NCBI GenBank assembly: GCA_012797215.1
Contig: JAAZPN010000025.1
Span: forward strand, 1 to 7,772
Source: Chloroflexota bacterium
GTDB taxonomy: Bacteria > Chloroflexota > Anaerolineae > Anaerolineales > Anaerolineaceae
DNA length: 7,772 bases
Reading direction: 5' to 3'
Each line of letters starts with the position of its first letter. Position 1 is the stretch's first letter. The notes beneath the pieces were generated by a model. It did no database searches. It was given only the letters and a program-made list of their open reading frames with translations, and had not been told where the DNA came from. This document shows, in pieces, positions 1-6,242 of the stretch. A program made the translations under genes and the position numbers.

Positions 1-34
1 GGAAAAATGTCTACCGCTGTGCGCCAGGCTAACG

Positions 35-63
35 AAAAACCAGAGCCCGACGGACTCTGGTTT
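35..63 (-). terminator. Intrinsic terminator of the initiator tRNA gene
   Basis: On the minus strand the arms 63-52 and 48-37 form a 12-bp stem (AAACCAGAGTCC against GGGCTCTGGTTT, one U-G wobble) with a 3-nt GUC loop. The 3' arm runs into a T tract ending at 35. It starts 9 nt beyond the end of the tRNA. The wobble pair is A-C if read on the plus strand, so the hairpin works better for minus-strand transcription. I see nothing in bases 1-34. Confidence 0.85.
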
Positions 64-71
64 GACTTTAG

Positions 72-143
72 TAGCGGGGAGTGGATTCGAACCACTGACC
101 TCCGGGTTATGAGCCCGACGAGCTGCCACTGCTCTACCCCGCA
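72..143 (-). tRNA. Initiator tRNA-fMet (anticodon CAU)
   Basis: This is a complete 72-nt cloverleaf. The acceptor is TGCGGGG against CCCCGCT, the D stem GAGC/GCTC, the anticodon loop CTCATAA, the T loop TTCGAAT, and the discriminator A is at 72. Three hallmarks mark it as the initiator rather than an elongator Met or Ile2 tRNA. The first is a run of three G-C pairs (GGG/CCC) flanking the anticodon loop. The second is A11-U24 in the D stem. The third is a non-Watson-Crick 1-72 position, which is the known determinant for formylation and for exclusion from EF-Tu. Here that position reads U1-U72 instead of the common C1-A72. The gene does not encode CCA (CTA follows the discriminator), so a CCA-adding enzyme must finish it. 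It has its own promoter and terminator, so it is probably transcribed alone. Confidence 0.95.
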
Positions 144-154
144 ATGGAAGACAC

Positions 155-183
155 ATTATAGGGGTTTTGACACTAAAAGTCAA
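155..183 (-). promoter_or_regulatory. Sigma-70 promoter of the initiator tRNA gene
   Basis: The -35 element TTGACT (183-178) and the -10 element TATAAT (160-155) are separated by 17 nt, pointing towards the tRNA. The predicted start is near 148, only about 5 nt before the mature 5' end at 143, so the 5' leader would be very short. The 78 bp between this promoter and the end of the lipoprotein gene (262) contain only a T run just past that gene's stop codon, with no convincing stem before it. Confidence 0.85.
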
Positions 184-261
184 GCCCGATATGGCCTTGG
201 TTTTACAGTCCCGCTTTTGAGTTGCCCGGAGCGAGTTATTCGAAAATCAAAAAAACACCCA

Positions 262-2256
262 TCACTCAAGAAACCAGGCTTCCCTGATCTCCTCCGGAGA
301 CATCAGCTCATCCACGTAATAGGTTTCATTTTTCAGCAGCTCGTTCAATTTCTCCTGGTAATTATCTTTTGTGATAGTCGGAAGATTCACATACAGCGTT
401 CGCCCAAATCGACCGCCCAAAACGGCCTTGTCAATCTGATAACCATTTTCCAGGTAATACGCGGCATACACTGCGGCGTACGCGATGCCAGGGGGATTGA
501 CTGAAGCAAAGCAATCGAAGCCCGGATAAGCGGCCTGGATTCTCGCCCAGGTTTCCAAGCCTGTAACATTGGCTTCGCACAGCATAACCGGCCATTTATG
601 ATAAGGGATGCCATTTTCCTCCAAGCCCCACATCGCCTGGAAGTTGCTGTAGCTGGACCAGATGGCCTTTAGTTCAGGATACTGCTTCACGAAATCACCA
701 GTTTCCGGTTTAATTTTGCCAGGATCATAGTCTCCATCGCGAAAATCAACGACAGTGACACCAGGGTACCTTAGAAGCAAATCGTTAATTATGTGCGTGT
801 ATCGATGAAAAGGATCGAGGTCAAAATAGGCGATTTGTCCTTTGCCGCCAATTTTTTCCAGCATCCAGCCCAGGCTGGTCTTTGCCCAATGATCATGGTC
901 AATGCTGATGCTGTACGCGCCGTCCGTGTTTGTTTCCGCGTCCAGCAGAAAAACTGGAACACCCTTATCGCGGGCTTTCTGGATGTCATCCCGCAGGGCA
1001 TCGACCGAATTCTGGTCTGTGTTTTGTATTATGGCATCCACGCCCTTCGCGACCAATTCCGGTATTTCGCCGTAATAGACCTGGATGCCCAGTTCATCAC
1101 AGGCGGTTTGCATATCCTGCGCGCGTTCTTTTTGCTCGGGTGTGTCGCCGGCGTAACCAAGCACCATGTTCACGCTTGGTTGTGTTTGCTCAATTTCGGG
1201 GGCGGATTCTTCCATTGGACCAACACCCTCAAAACCAGCCAGACAATTGGCTGGCCAATCGGGGTTGCGGTCATTGCCGGGGGCATTGGTGAGGTTCAGA
1301 AAAATATCCGGATACATGTCGCTAACGAGATAAATCTCTTCGTTTCCCGCAATGAGATCGATGCCCACGCATTCAACCCGGTCTCCATCCAGAGTTCGGA
1401 AAGGTGTAAACCGCTGCAATTCGCCCTTTCCGCCAGCGTCCCTGGGGTTGGAACCATCGGCGCTTAGCACGCATTTTTCACAGACGCCGTCCGGGTGATT
1501 CCAGTGAGTGAAAAGTTCGCCGTCAATCGTCCACTGCACATCAAAGGCTTGAGTGTTATCGGTTAGCTTTTGTTGATTCGCGCCGTCTGAATCCATGATG
1601 TAAATGTCTTTGGAGTTCCCTTCTCCCACAAGCCAGGCAATTTTCCGGCCATCTGGCGACCAGGTGGATTGCTCATCCTTTTCAGGGCTGTTTGTCAGAT
1701 TGACAGCTTCCGCGCTGCCGTCCGCCTTGATTATGTAGATGTCGCCGTGATGCGTATAGGTAATGGCAGTGCCGTCGTGTGACCAATCCGGCCACTTGCT
1801 GTCATTTTCCTGCGTCAGTTGGCGGACATTGCCGCCATCAGCATCCATGATGTAGATGAATTGCCCGCCGCCAGCCTCATTTTCCCGATTGGAAGCAAAC
1901 GCGATCTGGCTGCCATCGGGCGACCAGGCCGGGGAAGAATCCTGGCCGGGATTGCTGCTCAGGTTAACCAAAGCGCTGCCGTCGGGGGCCATGCTGTAAA
2001 TTTCCAGATTGCCGTCCCGGTCAGATTCAAACGCAATCGTGCAAGGAATTGGCGCTGGTGCCGCTGTGGCAAGCGCTGTCTCAGTGGGGGTTGGGGCTTG
2101 CGTTGGGGTAGGCGTGTTTGTAGGGGTGGTTTTGGTCTCTGGGGAGGATGTCAGCTCCGGATTTTTCGTTGGGGTCGCGGCTGTCTGTGTACAGCTCGCG
2201 GCTAATGAAACGATGATGATAAGCATGAGAAGGCGTAAAACGATATCTTTTTTCAT
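262..2256 (-). CDS. Lipoprotein: TolB-like beta-propeller fused to a periplasmic sugar-binding-protein domain
   Basis: I chose the start at 2256, giving 664 residues. MKKDIV then begins a lipoprotein signal (basic KK, hydrophobic residues 5-20, LAASC with Cys22), and AAGGA lies 8 nt upstream. A longer frame from 2301 would put 15 polar residues before the signal. Residues 23-70 are a Thr/Pro-rich linker of the kind that tethers domains to the outer face of the membrane. Residues 72-338 hold about six TolB/PD40-type blades, with repeated WSPDG..IAF and I.DADG...LT patterns (for example 111-120 and 200-208). Residues 362 to about 625 resemble type-1 periplasmic sugar-binding proteins (Peripla_BP_4 style): VNMVLGYAG, then GVDAIIQNT (405-413), KGVPVFLLDAET (431-442), an acidic-aromatic stretch DHDHW, and AIWSSYSNFQAMWG (531-544). 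The ligand is unknown. No ABC permease or ATPase is adjacent, so sensing or anchoring is as likely as uptake. The family assignments come from motif reading only. Confidence 0.85.
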   Translation of the reverse strand: MKKDIVLRLLMLIIIVSLAASCTQTAATPTKNPELTSSPETKTTPTNTPTPTQAPTPTETALATAAPAPIPCTIAFESDRDGNLEIYSMAPDGSALVNLSSNPGQDSSPAWSPDGSQIAFASNRENEAGGGQFIYIMDADGGNVRQLTQENDSKWPDWSHDGTAITYTHHGDIYIIKADGSAEAVNLTNSPEKDEQSTWSPDGRKIAWLVGEGNSKDIYIMDSDGANQQKLTDNTQAFDVQWTIDGELFTHWNHPDGVCEKCVLSADGSNPRDAGGKGELQRFTPFRTLDGDRVECVGIDLIAGNEEIYLVSDMYPDIFLNLTNAPGNDRNPDWPANCLAGFEGVGPMEESAPEIEQTQPSVNMVLGYAGDTPEQKERAQDMQTACDELGIQVYYGEIPELVAKGVDAIIQNTDQNSVDALRDDIQKARDKGVPVFLLDAETNTDGAYSISIDHDHWAKTSLGWMLEKIGGKGQIAYFDLDPFHRYTHIINDLLLRYPGVTVVDFRDGDYDPGKIKPETGDFVKQYPELKAIWSSYSNFQAMWGLEENGIPYHKWPVMLCEANVTGLETWARIQAAYPGFDCFASVNPPGIAYAAVYAAYYLENGYQIDKAVLGGRFGRTLYVNLPTITKDNYQEKLNELLKNETYYVDELMSPEEIREAWFLE

Positions 2257-2331
2257 GGCTGTCTTCCTTCGCGGGCGGGCGTTTTCTCCGCCTGATGGCA
2301 TGGGTTGCAGGATTTATTTACATAAAGTCTT

Positions 2332-2337
2332 ATTATA
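2332..2337 (-). promoter_or_regulatory. Possible -10 element for the lipoprotein gene
   Basis: A perfect TATAAT lies on the minus strand about 75 nt upstream of the lipoprotein start codon. The sequence 17-18 nt further upstream (GAAGGA or TGAAGG) is a poor -35 match. The promoter is therefore only a candidate, or may need an activator. Confidence 0.3.
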
Positions 2338-2542
2338 CAAGGTGATGCGAATAATCCTTCAGAAACTGACATAAATGCGCCCATTATTTAGGCAGCATAG
2401 CGTTGGAAAGACTCGGGAATGACGCGCGCGTATTACCAAAGCTTAAGCTTCCCCACCGCCTTTCAATATCTGGGAGTGCTTTATCCAATTGTTCGCAAAA
2501 TAAAAAAGTAATGAAAAAAACTGACGGAGGAATTATTCGGAA

Positions 2543-2612
2543 GCCGGGCTCTGAATCGAACGCCTCACATTCGGCGATGAAGCCCACCGCTGCATTTGCT
2601 CTACACCAAATG
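2543..2612 (-). pseudogene. Degenerate tRNA-like segment (resembles the initiator tRNA)
   Basis: On the minus strand from 2604, GTAGAGCA-N4-CAGC matches the D-arm region of the intact initiator tRNA in this window (13 of 16 positions). It is followed by GGGCTTCAT, CCGAA and GTTCGATTC in the order expected for the anticodon arm, variable region and T loop. No acceptor stem can be formed, the T stem does not pair apart from G53-C61, and the anticodon loop has an extra base. It cannot be a working tRNA. An alternative is chance similarity or a small structured RNA: the same stretch contains GCTC-N10-GAGC and the inverted repeat CATTTG-N8-CAAATG (2594-2613). Confidence 0.35.
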
Positions 2613-2620
2613 AGCAATGT

Positions 2621-2648
2621 AAAAAGACAAGGGTCTTGGGTCTCCAAG
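2621..2648 (-). terminator. Weak terminator-like hairpins downstream of the arsC-like gene
   Basis: Two overlapping hairpins are possible on the minus strand. CTTGG-N4-CCAAG (2648-2635) has a 5-bp stem. AAGAC-N4-GTCTT (2637-2624) has another 5-bp stem that runs into a TTT tail (5 Ts in all). They share bases 2635-2637 and cannot both form fully. They lie 36-63 nt past the arsC-like stop codon. The stems are short, so termination efficiency is doubtful. Confidence 0.4.
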
Positions 2649-2683
2649 GCACAGTATTATTTCAATGCAAGCGTTGCGGGTGA

Positions 2684-3127
2684 TTACTCGCCCGGACGCC
2701 CTGCTTCGGCTGCCAACCATTCCCGCACTTTTGCCTGAATCTGGTCCCGAATCTGTCTGAATTTGCCCAAGCGCTCTGCCTCGCTGCCCACAAAAGCTGC
2801 CGGGTCTTCAAAGGACCAATGCAGCCGGGTGACCAGACCAGGCCATATAGTAGGGCAGTTCTTTTCTGCCTGGTCGCACACGGTGACCAGGGTGTGGAAG
2901 TGAATTTTGGTCAGGTATTCGTCCACGCGTTTGGAGCGCTGCCCGGACAGCGGCAGTCCGATTTCTTCCATCACGCGGTGTGTCAGAGGATGAATTTCGC
3001 GCGGTTCCAGCCCGGCGCTGAAGGCTTGGTAGCGTTCGCCGCCGTATTCCCGCAAAAATGCCTCAGCCATCTGGCTGCGCGCGGAGTTGCCCGTGCAGAG
3101 AAAAAGGACGCGTTTGGGTTCTTGCAT
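2684..3127 (-). CDS. arsC: Arsenate reductase, thioredoxin-coupled type (low-molecular-weight phosphatase fold)
   Basis: The 147-residue protein is a cytoplasmic enzyme predicted to reduce arsenate to arsenite. The N-terminal CTGNSARS (11-18) is the CX5R phosphate-binding loop shared by low-molecular-weight tyrosine phosphatases and this ArsC class. The redox pair Cys84 and Cys91, in VTVCDQAEKNCP, has the seven-residue spacing of the Cys82/Cys89 relay of S. aureus pI258 ArsC. DP at 108-109 matches the catalytic Asp region. All three cysteines are present, which favours a reductase over a plain phosphatase and implies a thioredoxin partner. The length is typical (about 130-150). GAGG lies 9 nt before the ATG. 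No arsR, acr3 or arsB is visible nearby, so it is not in a classical ars operon here. It may be cotranscribed with the DsrE-like gene 73 bp upstream, although that gap could hold its own promoter. Confidence 0.88.
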   Translation of the reverse strand: MQEPKRVLFLCTGNSARSQMAEAFLREYGGERYQAFSAGLEPREIHPLTHRVMEEIGLPLSGQRSKRVDEYLTKIHFHTLVTVCDQAEKNCPTIWPGLVTRLHWSFEDPAAFVGSEAERLGKFRQIRDQIQAKVREWLAAEAGRPGE

Positions 3128-3200
3128 GTTTGGTTACCTCGCCCGAATGAATATACACCAACGGAAATGCACTTAAATTTTTATAAAATGCTGAGCTTTG

Positions 3201-3542
3201 TTAAAGGCTAATGACCTTATCCGCGCTCTGCATCGCAGCGATGACATCCGGCATGCCCATCACTTTGCCAACCGCCACCTGTTCCAGCAGTCCGAAGTAC
3301 TCCAGGCAGGTCTGGCAAACTATCAATTCCACGCCGGCTTCCGCGAGCGCGCGCAGATGCTCCACGATCAGAGAACCAGAACATACCAGCTTGACGCCCT
3401 CGGTGTAGAAAACGATTTTCCCTGGAAGTTTGCCACTCTGCCGCAGGAGGGCAAGGAATTTTACTGTCACCGCATCCCGTAAGCCTTCCGGGGCATCCCC
3501 GAGCCCATTGCGGGTAAACATTAAGAGTGTGTTTTGATTCAT
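3201..3542 (-). CDS. DsrE-family small protein, YedF C-terminal-like
   Basis: The protein has 113 residues from the ATG at 3542. That start is preceded by GGAG 11 nt upstream and gives the family-like opening NTLLMFTRNGLGDAPEGL. An ATG at 3578 in the same frame has no ribosome-binding site and would add an unconserved tail. The pattern fits the DsrE fold: LLMFTRNGLG (6-15), KIVFYTEGVKL (42-52), and VELIVCQTCLEYFGL (71-85) followed by VGKVMGMPDVIAAMQSADKVISL to the end. The CQTC pair (Cys76, Cys79) and the closing ADKVISL strongly recall the C-terminal half of YedF proteins, which are linked to selenium or sulfur handling. The N-terminal TusA-like (SirA) domain of full YedF is absent. A cytoplasmic role in persulfide or thiol transfer is an inference. 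The next gene downstream is the arsenate reductase, another thiol-redox protein. Confidence 0.75.
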   Translation of the reverse strand: MNQNTLLMFTRNGLGDAPEGLRDAVTVKFLALLRQSGKLPGKIVFYTEGVKLVCSGSLIVEHLRALAEAGVELIVCQTCLEYFGLLEQVAVGKVMGMPDVIAAMQSADKVISL

Positions 3543-3617
3543 GTGTGTTTTTTCTCCATTTCTAGTACATGACAGCATTATGATTTATTTGAGATGTATA
3601 TCTGTGGAGAATAACAC

Positions 3618-3658
3618 AAAAAACAAAGCCTTCGAGAACATGTCAAAGGCCTCGTTTT
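3618..3658 (-). terminator. Intrinsic terminator of the pheST operon
   Basis: On the minus strand AAAACGAGGCCTT (3658-3646) pairs with AAGGCTTTGTTTT (3632-3620) as a continuous 13-bp stem with two G-U wobbles and a 13-nt loop, ending in a T run. It starts 27 nt beyond the pheT stop codon. The arms are also A/T-flanked, so partial bidirectional action is possible. The remaining bases up to the DsrE-like gene (3543-3617) are AT-rich and probably carry that gene's promoter, but I see no clear -35/-10 pair. Confidence 0.85.
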
Positions 3659-3685
3659 GTGGGTGTACTCCGCTCTTCACTCGGT

Positions 3686-6223
3686 TTACTGGCTGCGCAG
3701 CACCGCGCCGTATTCCTTGGCTAAAGCCCGAACGATTCGGTTGCGGATGGTTTCCGCATCTTTGTCGGTCAGGGTGCGGTCCGGCGCCTGGTAGGTCAGC
3801 TGGTAAGCCATGCTCTTTTTGCCCTCGCCCAATTTTTCGCCGCGATAGACGTCAAACAAGCGCGCGTTCACCAGCAGTTTGCCGCCTGCTTGGATTATGG
3901 AAGCTTGCAAGGCCGCCGCGGGGGTTTCTTCGGGCACAATCAGCGCGATATCCTCCACCATAAACGGGTAATTGGAAATGGATTGGTGGCGGAAATCTGT
4001 CTGGCTCAGGCTGATAAGCAGGTCGGCATCCAATTCAGCAGCCAGCACCGCGCCGGCGTCAAAATCATAATGTTCCCGCACGCGCGGATGAAGCTCGCCC
4101 AGGACGCCAAGCTTGTGCTCGCCAGCCCAGACTTCAGCGCACTTGCCCGGGTGAAAGCTGGGGTGTTCTGCGGGTTTGTAACTGAGGTTTTCGATGTGCA
4201 AACCCTGCAAAAGCGTTTCCACTGCGCCTTTAAGGTCAAAGAAGTCTTTCTGCTCCGGCTTTTGGGTCTGCCAGGTGGGGTACTCACGCGCGCCAGTCAT
4301 GCCAATGGTCAGGCGCAGGGCTTCGTCAGGCAAAAGTTGGCCTTCCACAGGCAGGAATACCGGACCAAGCTCGAACATTGCCAGGCCCGGGCGGAATTTG
4401 TGGTTGTGCTCCAACAGCTCCAGCATGGTAGCCAGGCTGCTGCGGCGCAGCACGGTGCGGTCGGGGGTGATGGGGTTCTTGATGCGCACGTACTCGAGCG
4501 CGGGGTCGGGCATGTTTTCGGGCAGCAGGCGCGCTTCCCTTTCCGGCGAAGTCTGGCGGTAAGCTACTGTGTCTTGCAGGCCTGCGTTCACCAGGATGTC
4601 CCGCATGCGCTCCTCCATATCCAGGCGGGGGTTGCCCACCTGCGCTGGCAGCTCAGCCGAAAGCCTGGTCGCGGGCAGGCGGTCGTAGCCGTAGATTCGG
4701 CTGATTTCCTCGATAAGGTTAGCCTTGCCAATGATGCCCTCGCCAATATCCAGGCGCGTGGGAGGGGTCTGCGCGCTGAGTTCACCACCCTCAACCTGGC
4801 AGCTGAAGCCAAGCCGGGTTAGAATGTCGGCGGCTTCTTCCAGCGGGATGGGTGCCCCAAGCGCGGAGACAATCTCCGCTTCCGTGAGCGTCACTACTGG
4901 GTCAAGCTGAACCTGGGGATACACATCCAGCAACCCGTCCACCAGGCAGCCGCCGCTCCAATCTATCATGCGCTTGAGGCACAGGCGCAGGGCTTGTTCC
5001 GCCAGCGCCGGATGGACGCCGCGGCTGAAGCGCCAGCCAGCTTCTGAGGCAATGCGGACCTTGCTGATGGTCTTGCGGATGTTTATGAAATTCCAGGAAG
5101 CCGCTTCCAGCAGCACGCGGGTACTGGCGGAATGGATGCCAGTTTCACTGCCGCCCATTACGCCCGCTAAGGAGAGCGGACCAGCGCTGTCGGTCACCAG
5201 TTCCATGGTCTCGTCCAGGGTGTGGGTATTTCCATCCAGGGTGGTGAGTTTTTCACCTGGCGCGGCCACGCGCGTGATGATGGTGGGTTTGCCGCCCTTG
5301 GCGCGCTCCACGAGCAGGTCGTAGTCGAAGGCGTGCAGAGGTTCGCCGGTATCCAGCATGGTGTAGTTCGTGGCATCCACCAGCGCGTCAATCGGACGCA
5401 TGCCAGCCAGGCTCAGGCGGCGCTGAACCCAGTAGGGGCTGGGCTTGGGCTGGGCGTCCTCAATCATGCCAAGCATAAAGCGCGGGTTAAGTTCGGGGTC
5501 GCGCACCTCGAGGCTCGCTAAGGCTTGCAGGCGGCCAGCTTGGACGAGTTCAACGCCTTCTGGTACCCGCAATTCGCGCTTGGTCGCCGCGGCCAGCTCA
5601 CGCGCGATGCCAATGATAGAAGCGTCCCGCACCATGTTTGGCAGGATGGAAATATCGAAGACCGCGTCGCCCATGTAGTCTGCCAGGGGCATGCCCACCG
5701 GCGCGTCGGGGTCCAGGAGGATGACGCCTTCGTGTTCGTCCGAGATACCCAGCTCTTTTTCGGAGCAAATCATGGAGAAAGACTCGATGCCGCGAATCAC
5801 GGCGCGCTTCAACCTGGTCAGCACCTGCCCGGGCTGGTGCCCGTCATAAAGCTGGGCGCCTTCGCGGGCGTAAGCCACCTTGAGCGGTTCTGCCAGCGGC
5901 CCGATGCCTTTGTAGGGGTATAAATTGGGGGCGCCGGTGAGGATTATTAATTCGCGCGCGCCGTCGTTCAGGCGGCACAAGACCAGTTTATCCGCGTTGG
6001 GATGCGGCAGCACTTCATCCACCCGCGCGACAACAAACTTCTCCGGGTCCCACGAGAGACCATTATATTTAAATTCGTGCTTCTCGCCTTCTGGTTTGGG
6101 CAGACCCACCAGCAGAATACCGTCCACTTCCAGACCGGTCATGGTGAGGTGGCGGGCAATTTCCTCAATGCTGAGGCCGTCCAGGTTGACGTAATCTTTA
6201 ATCCAACTTAAGGGTGCTTTCAT
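3686..6223 (-). CDS. pheT: Phenylalanyl-tRNA synthetase beta subunit
   Basis: The 845-residue protein is the beta chain of the cytoplasmic alpha2-beta2 enzyme that charges tRNA-Phe. It is slightly longer than the usual bacterial length of about 800. The N-terminus (SWIKDYV, then MTGLEVDG at 28-35) leads into a tRNA-binding OB domain at about 60-165, with HPNADKL (74-80), TGAPN (96-100) and SEKELGISDEHEG (154-166). The B3/B4 editing module lies at about 240-415, with RPIDALVDATNYTML (276-290), EPLHAFDYD, VMGG (355-358) and FSRGVHP. B5 lies at about 440-515, ending in IEEISRIYGYDRLP. The catalytic-like core spans about 535-735. The C-terminal anticodon-binding FDX-ACB domain is at about 750-845. 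The extra length is partly a segment at about 42-60 (PKPEGEKHEFKYNGLSWDPE) not seen in E. coli PheT. The common TPNRxDCL motif reads LPNMVRDAS here (194-202). AGGAGG lies 4 nt before the start codon (6228-6233). It is cotranscribed with pheS, with a 19-nt gap. Confidence 0.97.
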   Translation of the reverse strand: MKAPLSWIKDYVNLDGLSIEEIARHLTMTGLEVDGILLVGLPKPEGEKHEFKYNGLSWDPEKFVVARVDEVLPHPNADKLVLCRLNDGARELIILTGAPNLYPYKGIGPLAEPLKVAYAREGAQLYDGHQPGQVLTRLKRAVIRGIESFSMICSEKELGISDEHEGVILLDPDAPVGMPLADYMGDAVFDISILPNMVRDASIIGIARELAAATKRELRVPEGVELVQAGRLQALASLEVRDPELNPRFMLGMIEDAQPKPSPYWVQRRLSLAGMRPIDALVDATNYTMLDTGEPLHAFDYDLLVERAKGGKPTIITRVAAPGEKLTTLDGNTHTLDETMELVTDSAGPLSLAGVMGGSETGIHSASTRVLLEAASWNFINIRKTISKVRIASEAGWRFSRGVHPALAEQALRLCLKRMIDWSGGCLVDGLLDVYPQVQLDPVVTLTEAEIVSALGAPIPLEEAADILTRLGFSCQVEGGELSAQTPPTRLDIGEGIIGKANLIEEISRIYGYDRLPATRLSAELPAQVGNPRLDMEERMRDILVNAGLQDTVAYRQTSPEREARLLPENMPDPALEYVRIKNPITPDRTVLRRSSLATMLELLEHNHKFRPGLAMFELGPVFLPVEGQLLPDEALRLTIGMTGAREYPTWQTQKPEQKDFFDLKGAVETLLQGLHIENLSYKPAEHPSFHPGKCAEVWAGEHKLGVLGELHPRVREHYDFDAGAVLAAELDADLLISLSQTDFRHQSISNYPFMVEDIALIVPEETPAAALQASIIQAGGKLLVNARLFDVYRGEKLGEGKKSMAYQLTYQAPDRTLTDKDAETIRNRIVRALAKEYGAVLRSQ

Positions 6224-6242
6224 TTTTCCTCCTCATCCAGGC

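Larger units (their letters stand above)
2257..2683. other. Intergenic stretch without a convincing gene
   Basis: This 427-bp stretch lies between the arsC-like gene and the start of the lipoprotein gene. It contains the hairpins downstream of arsC (2621-2648), the tRNA-like segment (2543-2612), a tandem AAGCTT pair near 2438-2449, a candidate -10 (2332-2337) and the lipoprotein's ribosome-binding site (2265-2269). Short open frames exist on both strands (for example 2384-2647 minus, 87 codons). They lack a recognisable domain and run through the tRNA-like segment, so I do not call them genes. Confidence 0.6.

Noticed and set aside
167..183. Inverted repeat TTGAC-N7-GTCAA overlapping the tRNA promoter as an operator
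   Set aside because: It is only 5 bp per arm and partly forced by the -35 element; probably coincidence.
7..504. Open frame of 165 codons on the plus strand
   Set aside because: It runs antisense through the tRNA terminator, tRNA, tRNA promoter and the end of the lipoprotein gene, and shows no domain.
793..1467. Open frame of 224 codons on the plus strand
   Set aside because: It lies wholly antisense to the lipoprotein gene, whose reading frame has clear domains; its own product is unrecognisable.
2257..2301. Upstream start codon at 2301 for the lipoprotein
   Set aside because: It would put a polar, basic stretch before the lipoprotein signal; the start at 2256 has AAGGA at 8 nt spacing and a proper signal.
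2543..2620. Selenocysteine tRNA, suggested by CTTCA in the tRNA-like segment and the YedF-like gene nearby
   Set aside because: No extended acceptor, long variable arm or paired anticodon stem around a UCA can be drawn.
2384..2647. Open frame of 87 codons on the minus strand in the intergenic region
   Set aside because: It has no recognisable domain or ribosome-binding site and reads through the tRNA-like segment and the hairpin arms.
3543..3578. Upstream start codon at 3578 for the DsrE-like protein
   Set aside because: It has no ribosome-binding site and adds a non-family N-terminus; the start at 3542 has GGAG upstream.
3890..4822. Open frame of 310 codons on the plus strand
   Set aside because: It is antisense to pheT and has no family-like motifs; long antisense frames are expected opposite GC-rich coding sequence.
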